A stretch of 64,000 nt of DNA from Simmondsia chinensis (GCA_018398585.1 JAGTTD010000015.1:5027001-5091000); one strand, 5' to 3'. Counted from the stretch's first letter, positions 21,673 to 32,379 are shown. Translations and numbers: made by a program. The notes: generated by a model from the sequence alone, not told the origin.

Positions 21673-22596
21673 TCAGTGACAGCAGCTTCTGTGGTATCCA
21701 CAGCACCGCTGTCTAGGGGTGCTGCGGTTGATGCCGGTGGTTTGGCCACTCGAGCCAAAATTCCTAGCGGTGTCATCCTCAAAATGAATTAGCTCAAATT
21801 GATCTTGTATCGTAGTGTTCTCTTTATGTTCTTGAAGAAATGGAAATTCATTTTCACAAAATATTACATCACGGGAAATTTCAATTTTTCTATTATCCAA
21901 ATCATATACTTTATATCTTTTTTTTCCGTGAGGATATCCTATATATATGCACTGATTAGCACGAGACCCAAACTTATCACCACCACGATCTTTATTATGA
22001 ATGTAACATAAAGATCCAAAAGTACATATGTGAGTATATGAAGGAGTTTTACCAATCAACATCTAGTATGGACTCCTATTCTGCAACCGAGGAGAAGGCA
22101 TGAGATTAATTAAATATGCTGCTGTTAGAACACATTCTCCCCAAAATTGTATCGGAAGCCCTGCTTCAAACTGTAAAGCACTTGAGACCTCCAAAAGATG
22201 ACGATGTTTCCTCTCCACAACACCATTTTGTTGTGGCATGTCCGTACATGAGTTTTGAATTTGTGTCCCTTTTCCTGCATAAAATTCAAGCAAAGGTCCA
22301 AACAAAAGTTTTGCACCATTATCACTCCCCACTTGCCTCACCTGCAAGCTGTACTGAGTTTGTACTAAATGACAAAAATCCATGAGAATCTTGTGAGACT
22401 GAGATTTGTCTCGCATCAGATACACCCACGTACATCTACTATAGTCATCCACAATAGTAAGAAAGAAACGAGCCCCAATCAAAGATAAAGTACGATAAGA
22501 ACCCCAAATATCAACAACAACAACAACAACAAACCCAATGCCTCTAAGGGCTCCCGCATAAGCAAGGTCTGGGGGGGGGGGGGGGGGGGGGTACAT
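21673..22596 (-). pseudogene. Copia integrase core, split by a SINE
   Basis: A single frame with one in-frame TAG (22063-22065, in SPY*MLIGKTP). Motifs: LTIVDDYSRCTWVYLM, VGSDNGAK (second catalytic Asp), PQQNGVVERKHRHLLE (catalytic Glu), then the C-terminal FGSLCYIHNKDR and GYPHGKKRYKVYDL. The first catalytic Asp (HCDIWG) lies on the far side of the SINE, near 22880. It would catalyse strand transfer of element cDNA. Confidence 0.9.
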
Positions 22597-22855
22597 GTAC
22601 GCAGCCTTTCCCCTTCAGGGGGCTACTCTGAAGAGAGGCTATTTTCGAGGACCCCCAACCTGAGAGTCTGGTCCGCAATATAGAGCAAAAGACCTGGCAG
22701 TAGGAGAGCATCAAGCATGAGTAGGGCAAAACACACGACGAGCAAAACAACAAACTCAAAGCAAGCCACATCAGGCACAAATCAACATATAAGATAAAGG
22801 TAAGGATAAAGATAGAGATAAAGATAAGTATGCAAGTAGCAAGTATCAGCTCATG
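22513..22855 (-). mobile_element. SINE nested in the copia integrase (non-5S head), copy D
   Basis: 343 bp flanked by a 16-bp duplication, aagaaccccaaatatc (22497-22512 and 22856-22871). The minus strand ends in the shared 3' domain (CCCCTGAAGGGGAAAGGCTGCGTACAT, CAGACCTTGCTTATGCGGGAG, GGCATTGGGTTTG) and a (GTT)n tail. The head (22855 to about 22670) is T-rich and is not 5S-like; I see no clear tRNA boxes. A 21-base G tract sits in the domain. It post-dates the copia. Confidence 0.88.
22571..22591 (+). repeat. 21-base G homopolymer
   Basis: Uninterrupted G run within the SINE where sibling copies have only 3-5 G (ggtctgggg). A second run occurs at 57942-57966. Confidence 0.95.
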
Positions 22856-22871
22856 AAGAACCCCAAATATC

Positions 22872-23143
22872 GCAGTGAATTAATTCAAAACATGAATTAG
22901 TCTTGGTAATAGAAACAGGAAAAGGTAACCGAGTCTGCTTAGTCCGATAACACGAATCACTAACAACATCCAAACTTGTTCCAAAATCCAAATGTGGAAA
23001 ACTTGATAACTTAGAAAAAGGGACATGCCCCAACCTACGATGCCACTAAATAGCCTCTTTCGTAGACCTCTCCACTCGGGCGGCTCTTGGAGCAGCTGAA
23101 CCATCCAGCAGGTATAGCTCATCTTGCTATCTACCCACTCCAA
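22872..23143 (-). pseudogene. Copia gag-pre-integrase segment and start of integrase
   Basis: The minus strand reads a WHRRLGHVPFSKLSSF motif (the GAG-pre-integrase zinc-binding region), then FELIHCDIWGS, which holds the first catalytic Asp of the integrase core, immediately before the SINE. The reading frame differs from that of the protease fragment upstream. Confidence 0.82.
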
Positions 23144-23430
23144 TCAGCCTCGTCGATGGTAGGTCCTGTATAACACAAAACTTGGGGTAAAAGCTTAATG
23201 CATAATTTCTATCTCTAGTCAATTTGCTCACAGAAAGTAAATTGCAATAAAAATCAAGAATTTTTAACACATCCTTAAGGACAAGATCGTTGGAAATCTT
23301 GGCCAACCCTACATGAAAAACCGATAAGCATGAGCCGTTTGGTAGCCTAACTGGCTTAACCATTGTATTAACGAAAATGTTGTCCAAAACAAAATTCGTC
23401 GAAACCATGTGATTGGAAGCACCCTATCAA
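23127..23430 (-). pseudogene. Copia protease remnant
   Basis: The frame reads NHMVSTNFVLDN, PVRLPNGSCLSV and NLLSVSKLTRD, which is the conserved copia protease to pre-integrase stretch. The active-site DSGAS motif is destroyed by a one-base deletion: the upstream frame reads VWIID and then diverges at about 23428. Confidence 0.8.
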
Positions 23431-24554
23431 TAATCCACACATCGTTATTAAACAAAGCCTGACCTGTCAAGTTTACACAAGGAGAACTAGTCTCGGAACT
23501 GAGGAGGGTCAACAATTGTTGATACTGCATTGCGGAAAGTCCCATAACCGAACTGTCAGCCCCTGCGGGCCCCACTGCCCGACCACCACCAGCAGGTGTC
23601 GGCTGCTGCAGCTGCGCGGCTGCGGCTACGGCCCGATCCCCCGTGTTTTGTGTGCGTTGTCTCCACCCTGCGGGATATTCTATCAACTCATAGCAGTGGT
23701 CTCTTGAATGTCCTTGCTTCTTACAATGAGAACAAAATGAACGGTTATTGCGTTTGGAAGGTGGTCCGTTTGAAGAGAACGAACCACCTCCCATCTCAAC
23801 GTTCCCTCTAACAGCAAGGGCAGTAGCCTTCGGTACCACAACATTTCCTGAAGCAATACTTTGTTGCTTTTCTACTTGATATAGTGTGGAGTTGGTACTA
23901 GCAACGGTTGGAAGAGGCCTAGTATTCATGAGTTGTGAACGAATTGTTGAAAAAGAAGCATCTAAACCCATTAGTAAGTCAAGGAGCCTTTCCATATCTC
24001 GAATACCAGAAATGGCTTGTGCGGAACCGCAAGTGCAAGGTGGAATAGCTACAAGAGTGTAGAGTTCATCCCATAACGCTCTTAATTTTGTAAAATAATC
24101 GAAAATTGGCATGTTATCTTGATTTAAACGTAAATTTCATGTTTGATTTCATAAACTCGAGGAACGTTACCTTAAGAAAACTGTCCATTTAAATCTAACC
24201 AAGTGTCATGCGAAGTTTCAAAATACGGAATGCTAGCATTAATCTCTTTGGAAACCGAGTTAGTGAGCCAAGAGGAAACCATAGAATCACATAACGCCCC
24301 AATTTTCAAAATCCGGCGAATCTTCGTCTGGTTTGTTAATGGTTCCATCTAGGAAACTAATTTTTATTTTAGCTGTAAAAACTTTAATGATAGGTCGCCT
24401 CCAACCCGGAAAGTTTGGGCCAGTTAAAATGTCTTATACAAAGACTAATCCCTGATGATCCGAGGGATGCAAATAGTAGGGAGAATCCATATTAGGAACT
24501 CCCCCCTGAAACGACAACCGGAGCAACAACTTGATTGATTTCTTCCCTCGACAT
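23415..24554 (-). pseudogene. Copia gag remnant
   Basis: Starts at Met 24554 (MSREEINQVV) and quickly loses frame. The N-terminal gag is recognisable only as fragments (YLHPSDHQGLVFV, FLDGTINKPDEDS). From 24112 an open frame gives YFTKLRALWDELYTLVAIPP and a zinc knuckle CSHCKKQGHSRDHC (C-x2-C-x4-H-x4-C), then a Q/A/G-rich linker. Gag would package the element RNA. Confidence 0.85.
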
Positions 24555-24675
24555 TGTGAAAAGACGCAATAAAAACACAACTAAAAACAAGTATCAAGAG
24601 GGAAAAAAATCGTACAGAAGTAGATGAAGAAGCAGCAAGCTGTGCAACAACGGATAGGAAAATCGGATCTCAAAT

Positions 24676-24689
24676 CCACTCTGATACCA
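24676..24689 (-). other. Primer-binding site of the copia
   Basis: TGGTATCAGAGTGG directly inside the 5' LTR, the standard plant site for initiator tRNA-Met. This contrasts with the family-F elements in the same window. Confidence 0.9.
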
Positions 24690-24916
24690 TGTAAAAATGT
24701 AAAAACCAAGAAACACAAGAAATTGCTTGAATGAGTTTGTTACTTGCATTCATGAAAATACACTAATTTATAGTATAAATAAACTAATAAATTATAGGCT
24801 AGAAATGTGAATCTTGTCTACTAATAGTCTTTACTACTATAGTATTACATATATACACAAATAAAATACAAAAGAAATACATAAATAAAATACTTATTAA
24901 ACTAGTATTTTCAACA
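24690..24916 (-). repeat. 5' LTR of the copia
   Basis: 227 bp, minus-strand TGTTGAAAATACTAG to ACATTTTTACA. Confidence 0.9.
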
Positions 24917-24921
24917 GGATC

Positions 24922-25830
24922 CAACTCATATTTTATTTGTTTAGTAATAATTTTATTTTGTTGTGTCAAAAATAGAAAAAGAAAAAAAAGGAGAAGTTAA
25001 ATGTTGATTTTATTTTGTTATTTATTGGTACTTACTTTTACGGTAGGAGTTGAATAGGTAGAAGGAAAAAAAAAGGTTAAGTGGAGGGGTTATGTACACG
25101 GTTGAGGGAGAGTAAAAAGAAGCGGAGGAGAAGAAAATTTGAGTGTTTTGATGTATTGAATTTTAGTTATAATTAGAAATTGTAATTTTTAAAATTTATA
25201 ATGAAAGTTTGATATCTGATTAGGTTGTGATTTTTTTCCACGTAAAAATCTCGTGTGTTGTTTCGTTAATTTTGTTTGGTTTTTCACTTCCGCTCGTGCT
25301 CGATTTGTGAATTTTTCCAACAAAAAATAAATATAATTTACTGTCTGATATGTTTTTTTTTAATATCACCCCTCCACATTCCAGAACACTTGATTTCTAA
25401 AATTTAGATGATAATTGTGAACCTTCAAAGAAAGGGTTAAAAGCAAGAGACACTGGTACCATATATCTTTATCTGAATTATATGTCATGTCAATACTTTC
25501 TGATAAAAACTCATCAAAATTTGACTGAGGATGTCCGGATAATAAAAATTTTAAACCTCATGGTATCTTCTTGGTGATCGATCCTGCTTTTAAAAGCTTT
25601 TACTGAATCGAGCTATTCAAGCTTTTAATAAGCCGCTATCTTTTTAAGAACCAAATTAAACACTTTCATAAAATATTTCCCTAATTGGAAAAATTAATTC
25701 TTGAAAAAAAAAAAAGACACATCATAGGAGGCCCTTACAAAAGTAAAATATAGGCTGGGCCGGGGATATTCCATAAGCTGGCACAGCCCATAAACGGGGT
25801 TAGTCTCAAGCCTGTTAGTGACACAACATA
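24922..25830. other. AT-rich intergenic stretch
   Basis: No gene or clear transposon ends. Contains the weak repeat (25480-25590) that resembles 19270-19400. Confidence 0.4.
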
Positions 25831-25850
25831 TAACATAGGTCACTATGATA

Positions 25851-26106
25851 AAGTAAAGCAAAGCAAAACAACATTCCCAGTGCACCAAGGGCTCCCACCT
25901 AAGCAGGATCGGAAGGTGGATGTACGCACCCTTTTTCCTTCAGGGTAGCAACTTGAAGGGAGGCTGTTTCTAAGAAACCCCAATCTGAGGGTTGCAACAC
26001 GAGAACTTCCCAAGAGGTCACCTATCTTGATACTACCCTCGCCCAAGCACGCTTAACTTTGGAGTTCTAATGGGATCCGATGCTTACATGTTGGTATCCT
26101 CTTCGG
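25851..26106 (-). mobile_element. SINE with 5S rRNA-like head, copy B (best preserved)
   Basis: 256 bp flanked by a perfect 20-bp duplication, taacataggtcactatgata (25831-25850 and 26107-26126). On the minus strand the 5' end begins with 5S-like sequence: GGATACCAACATG, GGATCCCATTAGAACTCC, AGTTAAGCGTGCTTGGGCGA (A-box), then GATAGGTGACCTCTTGGGAA (C-box) and CTCGTGTTGCAACCCT. It then passes into the shared 3' domain (GAAACAGCCTCCCTTCAAG, GGGTGCGTACATCCACC, TGCTTAGGTGGGAGCCCTTGG) and a GTTTTGCTTT tail. The intact 5S-type internal promoter could drive RNA polymerase III. Full-length 5S-headed SINEs are known in animals; here the 3' half is that of plant SINEs. Confidence 0.9.
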
Positions 26107-26126
26107 TAACATAGGTCACTATGATA

Positions 26127-28240
26127 TGAAATCAAATGTTTCTTTTTTAATAATTAATAGAGGATGAACATGCTAATACAACAAAGAGAGCTTTAATATG
26201 CCTTGGTAGACTAATACAACAAATGAGTCAAATAATGAACATACTAATATCTTTTGAACCAAGTACAAACAACAATTTGAAAGCTCTCTTAGCACTCAAA
26301 CTTGAGCTTAAATCATTAAAACTTATCGAAGTCAAGTTTGAATAAGCGGAAGCCCAAATCGGTTTGATTTGTTCATGACCATAGGTAAAGATTACAGACA
26401 TTTCATTGCGCTAATTAAACAATACAGGTCCTACCCATTTGCGTGTTAATTAAGAGCACTAGTCTGCACTTATAATCATACCAAAAAAAGTGCCTGGAAG
26501 GTATGGTTCTCCTTAATCTTTCATTAGAATGATTTAAATATGAAAGAATGAAGTTGCATTCTAGGAACAAGTTGGTAATGCCATTTTTTTTTTTTTTTTT
26601 TAATAACCGAGGTTCACCCTTAACAATACACAGGTTGCAAAAAAAGAACTGTAAGGAACAAAGATGGCAAATTGAGCTCAATTAGGTATACTTATGCCGA
26701 TAAACTGTATTGATATATGCTCATTTAGACAAGTAAGCCTCCAAGCTCAAACTCAGCAAGATAAGTTAAATAAGCAAGCTGGACTCAGCTCGAGCTTGAA
26801 TCAAGCCATGCATTTTGAACTAGTTCCTGCTACACTTCTTCCCCCTTTTCTTAATTTTATGCTTTGCTTCATCTGTTTAACTTATTTTTGAGTTCTATCC
26901 AACATATACGATATTTTATGGATTTAAATTCTATCTGTTAAAAAAAAAACCTAGAAAATTTCAAGGATAAGCCAAAAAGAGCATAGGAATACAATCATTA
27001 AAAAATAGGGTAACATCTAAATAAAAATTCACAAATTATTAACAGCAAAAAATAAATCATATTTGGTCGGCTGAGCGATTTACACTTAATTTAGGGATGA
27101 GTTGTCTAGTGATCTCATGCTCTCCTTAAATTAATGGCTTCATAAATTATTAATCTTCTTTTTAAAATTACTATTATTATTATAAGTGTAATTAAAATTA
27201 AAATCTCATACGTTATTGCAAAGTCTCCACTTCTCTCAAAAACCTCCAAACTCCAATCCCAAGCATTATAGGTCATGACTTACTTATTAATGAATTCACT
27301 CTTGCATTTAAGTTGGAGACTTGTATTTTTTTTTGAACATTTGCGTGCAAGGTTTTGAGTAAACAAACTTTAGGCTAATTTAGCATGACGTCTTTTAAAA
27401 AAATAGTTTAAGAATTGAAAGAAAATTTCAATAAAAAGTTAGTAGTTAAAAGTGATAATTTAAGTTTAAAACAACGTGATATATGGACGTAACGTTTCAT
27501 TTTTTTTAAATTGTAAACACCCTCGGTGCATCGCACGGGATAACACTAATTTTTTTTATTATTGACAAAGAAATGATAAAGTCGATGATTGCTTTGGGCT
27601 CGGGTTTTTGCTATGTTCAGGTATGGAGGCCTTTGGAGCTGTTGGGGTTCTTTTGGAACTATTGTGGTTGCATGATTTTGGCTGCTTAAGGTGCCAACTG
27701 GAGAGTTTTCTTTCTGTTTTTGTCCGAGTTCAGTGTTTTGGGAGTTTGGAAGTTGTATTCCTTCTATCTTTCGTATTTTGCAGAGCCTACTAGGTTGATT
27801 TGTTAAAGCAAATTTTGTTTGTTTTTGTGTTTTCAAATTTTTTTCGTCTTTTTTTAAGCGTTTGCTTTTTGTTTTAATCCTTTACAGTGATTTTGACATT
27901 ATGTCTTAAAAAAATAGCACTACAACAGTAACAATATGGTTTTGACTTTTTATATTAAAATAAATAAGTTTAGTAAATAAATTTTTTTTGTTCAATAAAA
28001 TTTATATTAAATTTATGTTTTAAAGTTTTACTTCCATAAAAGTTTAAAGTAAATATTTTCTAAACATTATTGATTAGTTAATACAATAACTAATTCAACA
28101 GCTGAGGATTTATTTGCTATCCGTCTGCTTTTAATTTTTAATTCAAGAAACCAAAACACATATTTTAAAAATAAAAAAAAATAAAACTAATTTTACTTTC
28201 TAAAAGCTTTGAATAAAATAAATAATAATATTAAATAGGA
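26127..28240. other. AT-rich intergenic stretch
   Basis: No supported gene. An 18-base T tract occurs at 26584-26601. Near 26650-26800 there are CTCAAACTCAGC/AGCTCGAGC words resembling the inside of the hAT-like MITEs, without ends. At 27546-27840 the minus strand ends in an A tract after TTTCTTTGTCAATAAT, resembling a LINE 3' end, but nothing upstream confirms it. Confidence 0.4.
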
Positions 28241-28246
28241 TTGTTT

Positions 28247-28585
28247 ACACCAAAAGTCTATGTAGTTTTGTTATTGTGTCAGTTTAGTTATTATATCTTT
28301 AATTCTATCAGTCCCTCTATAATTTATATTTTGTCAATTTAGTATTTGGCTAAATTAAAGTTAAGTTATTGACATAATTGTTAATGATACAATCACATTA
28401 TATACAAATAATCAATTATAAATTCATCTATTAATTCAATTTAACTCAATTTATGGCTGAATTATTAAAAATTTTATTAATAATCTAACATAAATTTTAC
28501 TTTAAAGACTATTTTGACACAATTTTAATTGTATGAGGACTAATGACACAATTAAAAGTACAACGAATGTACTTTTAATAACCCC
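28247..28585. mobile_element. Inverted-repeat element, copy 1 of 3
   Basis: Begins tttacaccaaaagtctatgt and ends with the inverse gacacaattaaaagtacaa(c)g. The sequence is largely self-complementary: caatttagt near the left, (g)actaaatt near the right. Non-coding. The most diverged of the three copies in the cluster. Confidence 0.6.
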
Positions 28586-28882
28586 GTTAATTTTTTTTTC
28601 AAAACTCAAATTTCTCATTTCTTAAAACAAGCCTTAAGCTTTTTTTTTTTTTTTTTTTTTTTTGAGTTTCTCCAAATGCCAAAAAAAAAAATTTAATTTT
28701 TAGTTACCATAGAAAAAATTAAAGTGTACGGATCTCCATTTTATTCTTCCTTTATCTTTATTTATTTATTTGTTTTCAATTTCTCCTCTCGTTAAATGAT
28801 TGTTTATGTTAAACATTAAAAAAAAAAAAAAAAAAAGCTGGCAGAATTAGACTTAATAATTTAGATTATGTCTCTCAATTAA
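28586..28882. other. Homopolymer-rich spacer
   Basis: A 24-base T tract (28640-28663), an A tract (28818-28836) and AT-rich filler; no gene. Confidence 0.6.
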
Positions 28883-29263
28883 GGGTTGTTTACGCCAAAG
28901 GTCTCTATATTTTGCTTATTATGCCAATTTGATCCTTATACTTTTAATTGTATTAATTTAGTTCCTGAACAATTCAAAATATTTTAATTTAGTAATTTGA
29001 TTAAATTTAAGTTATGTTAATGACGTAATTTTGAATGGTAAAATCATGTTAGATGCAAATAACTTATTAAAAATTTATCTGTTTACTCAATTTAACCAAA
29101 TTCGAAGCCGAACTATTAAAACTTTCATTAAAAACTTAACATAAATTTTTTTTGAAGAACTAAATTAACATATTTTGAATTATATATGGACTAAATTGAC
29201 ACAATTAAAAGCATAAGGACTAAATTAATATAATAAATAAAGTATTGAAACCTTTGGTATAAT
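28883..29263. mobile_element. Inverted-repeat element, copy 2 of 3
   Basis: Ends gtttacgccaaaggtct and gaaacctttggtataa are inverted. Inside are (t)aatttagt(c/t)c and ggactaaattgacacaatt in mirror positions. Same family and orientation as copy 1. Confidence 0.65.
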
Positions 29264-29529
29264 TAATTAATTAATTAATAATAATTAGAATAAAAAGAAA
29301 AGGAATGATTAGGTGGGAGCAGTTGAATCCAACATCATAGTTTAGACATTATAGGTGTCCTGGCTTAGTTTCATGCTTTTGCTTCTTTCTTTTTTATTGG
29401 TCCACATGACAATGCAATAAATATATGGAGTTATCCTTAGAAAAAGAAAAAAATTATTACTTAATTAATCCGAAATTTGATTATTTATCATCTAAATATC
29501 TTAACATTTTAAAATATACAATGTAGTAC

Positions 29530-29932
29530 CTTAAAGTTTAATTATTTATGTCAAAAGTTCCTGTACTTTTATTCATTGTGTCAATTTAGTCTTTGTATTT
29601 TTAATTATGTCAATTTAATCCCAATACAATTCAAAATGTGTTAATTTAGTCCTGAGGAAAAATTTTATGTTAAATTTTTAACAAAATTTTTAATAGTTCA
29701 GACATAAATTGGGTTAAATTGAGTAAATAGATAAATTTATAATAAGTTACTTGTATCTAACATAATTTTTCTATTTAAAATTACGTCATTAACTCAACGT
29801 AAATTTGACAAAAGGACTAAATTGTAACATTTTGACTTGTTCGGGGACTAAATTGACACAATTAAAAGTACAATGACCAAATTGACACAGTGGGCAAAGT
29901 ACAAGGATCATTGGCATAAATAACTCAAAATT
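29530..29932. mobile_element. Inverted-repeat element, copy 3 of 3
   Basis: The long terminal inverted repeat is clearest here: ttatttatgtcaaaagttcc at the left against ttatttatgccaatgatcct on the opposite strand at the right. It is inserted in another repeat (about 29470-30410) whose own ends appear mirrored. A Mutator-type MITE is possible, but no clear 9-bp duplication was seen. Confidence 0.65.
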
Positions 29933-30418
29933 TTACCACATAGGTATCTTGGACTTTTAAAATTCTATCAATTAAGTACCCTTTTTCTAAAATTTGATAG
30001 CTTTTCGTTAAAGAATGCTAAAAGAAGTATGATTTTGACAATATATATGTATATTCATTCGAATTTGATGATTTTTACCCAAAAAATGTTGAAAAGACAC
30101 AGGATTTTAGCAATATATAGCTAGTTTATATCCAAATTTAGTGGATTTTTATTATAATTTGTTAAATTTTTACTAAAAACATTGACATATTCTATATATA
30201 TTATCATAATCATGTACTATATTAGCATATTTTGTATGAAATTGGCCTGATTCTAACAATAATTCATTAAATTCCGACACATAGTATCCAAGTGTTAAAA
30301 TATTCAAACGTCAAGCTACCTTATTGTATATATTGAAAAATCAAGGCACCTAGGTGATATATAGTCAAATCTCAAGGTAACAAAATGATAATTTTCTTTA
30401 GAAAAAAAGGCCATTGTT
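29933..30418. other. Remainder of an older inverted-repeat unit
   Basis: The stretch ending caaatctcaaggtaacaaaa at about 30391 mirrors 29485-29530 (tatcatctaaatatcttaac, accttaaagttt) on the opposite strand. This suggests a ~0.5-kb element split by copy 3. No coding content. Confidence 0.35.
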
Positions 30419-30423
30419 ATTGT

Positions 30424-30807
30424 TGTTGGATTCTTGCGTGGAGTCTGGTTCTATGTTGTTATAACTAAATCAATGGAGTGGAGGATTGGGCTGAGGTCCA
30501 AAGGCGTAGCCCTCGGCAAAATGTTTTGGGCCTTGTTTTAGGCCCAGGTGATGGCCCAAGCTCATTTTGGTGGTCTATTCTGAGATGATTGAGTTTTCAT
30601 TTGCGTGCGTTTATATAAATTCTGTCTAGAATTTGAGAGAGTGTGATGAGATCAGGAAAAAAAATCTCTATGTAAAACCAGCAATAAAATATCCTTGCAA
30701 CTCCGCATACATACGCATTTTAGGCCGAATCATGAAAATCATGTGTGCTTGCTTTTATTTTACTCGTTGAATCTTTCGTGGTGTTTTAGTTGTTAAGTTT
30801 TATAACA
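30424..30807 (+). mobile_element. Solo LTR
   Basis: 384 bp, tgttggattcttgcgtgg ... ttgttaagttttataaca, flanked by perfect attgt copies (30419-30423, 30808-30812). A TATA box, ttatataaat, lies at 30611-30620, followed by a leader and an aataaa-containing stretch, as expected for a plant LTR. No internal domain adjoins it. Confidence 0.75.
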
Positions 30808-30902
30808 ATTGTTGGAGTATTTTCTACTAATATTAGGATAATGATAAAGATTTTAGAAAATTTGTTAGGTTGAAATTATCTTATCATTAACAAAACATAT
30901 CC

Positions 30903-31260
30903 CAACAGTAGGTATGAAGTGGGCTTGTGCATTATTCACGCTTCAAGCCTAAACAAGCATTTGCGTGAGGGGGCATGTTAGAATATAAAACCAATCTTAA
31001 ATCTCCACCTATCAACTTAAGCTTTTGGGATAATTTGTTACTTGATATGGTATCAGAGTCTTGTTGGCCAAGAAGTCACGAGTTCGAATCTCAGCAGCCT
31101 CCATTTTCAATATTAAAACAATTTAAGCACAAGGTATGAGGTGAGCTTGTGTACTACCACGCTTCAAAAATAATATGCATTTGCGTAAAGGGACATGTTA
31201 GAGTATAAAATTATTTCTTGGGCCTTCAACCATCAGCTTAAACTTTTAGGAACTATCCAA
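30903..31260 (+). mobile_element. TRIM element in tandem
   Basis: Short LTR-like repeats at 30976-31046 and 31196-31256 (tgttaga(a/g)tataaaa, then atcagcttaa(g/a)cttttaggat-like sequence). The first is followed by the primer site TGGTATCAGAGTC (31048-31060). The internal part ends in a purine tract (gtaaaggga). A second copy of the internal 3' part (ggtatgaagtgggcttgtgc to tgagggggca, 30909-30975) precedes the first LTR, so the array is internal-LTR-internal-LTR. It encodes nothing, as is usual for TRIMs. Confidence 0.75.
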
Positions 31261-31497
31261 AATTTTTTGAAATGGGGTTTTATTTATTAGTTTTTCAAAT
31301 CTAGACCTTTGAGGATGATCTTGTGCAAAGATGACACAAAGAGCAGAAACTGAGTATCATGGACCATTGGTGGAGCCAACATTATAGAATTGGGAGCAGG
31401 TGTCTTCAACGACTTGAAAAAAATGTTACACCAAATGATTGTGAATTTTTTGTGATGTTTTGTTTAAATTGTATTATAAATGATCTTTACATGTATG

Positions 31498-31972
31498 CAG
31501 GGATAGTAATGGGGCGGGTAAAACCCGCTACCTAGGATGGGTACGGGTATAAGTGGGGCAGGTAGTAGGTACGAGTTAGGTGTATCCGCCCCGTACCCAT
31601 TATAAGTATGGGACCTGTACGAGTATAGGTTTGTACCCGTCTCGTCCCGCCTCACCTCATACCCACCATACCCTCTTCATTTTGTACATAGTTAACTTTC
31701 AAATTAAAAATAAGTGTTTAAATTCAACAATCCAAATTGTTTATCAATGTTATAAGTATTAAATAATTAATATAAGCGGGTATAGATAATCGTTTTTTAC
31801 GCATATTAGGGAGGGTATGTGGCGGGTACTGGTTACCTGGCGGTAATGAGGCGGGTATGGGTACGAGTATCCATTTCATACCTGTGGTGGGTACGGGCAT
31901 TGGATTTGGGTGGCGGGTATGCGTACGGAGGAGGCACGTCCCGTACCCCACCCCGTCTCATTGCCATCCCTA
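31498..31972. mobile_element. Palindromic hAT-like MITE, copy 2
   Basis: 475 bp; ends cagggatagtaatggggcgg and ctcattgccatcccta; flanks catgtatg (31490-31497) and catgcatg (31973-31980) form an 8-bp duplication with one change. It is the same family as 16829-17414 but in the opposite orientation: its AT-rich centre is the reverse complement. Confidence 0.8.
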
Positions 31973-32261
31973 CATGCATGTAAGTTTTGTGGTATTTTCT
32001 TATATCATCATATTTCAATACTCTATCCCTATTCCCAAATTTTGGTATATGTCTTGATTTTTTAAATTTTAGTCATATTAATATATATTCGTGTATACTA
32101 TTAGATACTTTATTTGTCCTACATTCTTACCACTGTCCCTCGATGAAGAGATTTTATGGACAAATCATTGTCCTAGACTGGGAAAGAAAAAAGAGATAAA
32201 ATCAAATGCTATGTTAAGTGGCTGTCGGGAAACTTGGAAGAGCAAGAGGCTATTTGCAAAT

Positions 32262-32379
32262 GTTGAGGACTCCACATGTGAGTCTTGTGAAATCTCATAT
32301 TGGGTTGAGAGAAAGAAGGGATCACCTTATAAGCTTATGGGTTACTCCACTTAATGTTAATTGATTTTAAAATGGAACC
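32262..32379 (+). repeat. Older repeat interrupted by the gypsy element
   Basis: ttgaggactccacatgtgag, then a cttataagcttatgggttactccac block and aaaatggaacc, resumes after the gypsy at 37599 as gaaccccacttaggcttatatg. The uninterrupted order is present at 45670-45830. It looks like part of a dispersed LTR-type repeat. Confidence 0.65.

Larger units (their letters stand above)
19672..24916 (-). mobile_element. Ty1/copia retrotransposon, complete but decayed
   Basis: 5245 bp, LTRs 19672-19901 and 24690-24916 (about 90% alike), perfect 5-bp duplication ggatc (19667-19671 and 24917-24921). The primer site TGGTATCAGAGTGG (minus, 24689-24676), matching initiator tRNA-Met, adjoins the right LTR. 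The polypurine tract GAGGGGGAG adjoins the left LTR. The order on the minus strand is gag, protease, integrase, reverse transcriptase, RNase H, which is the copia order. Every domain is recognisable, but the frame is broken by frameshifts and stops, and a SINE splits the integrase, so it is immobile by itself. Confidence 0.95.

Noticed and set aside
25851..26106. Possible 5S rRNA genes here and at 1907-2157 and 44467-44710
   Set aside because: The 5S-like part is only the head of a longer unit with a SINE 3' domain, GTT-type tail and, in two cases, long target duplications. Box motifs are mutated in two copies. They are SINEs, not rRNA genes.
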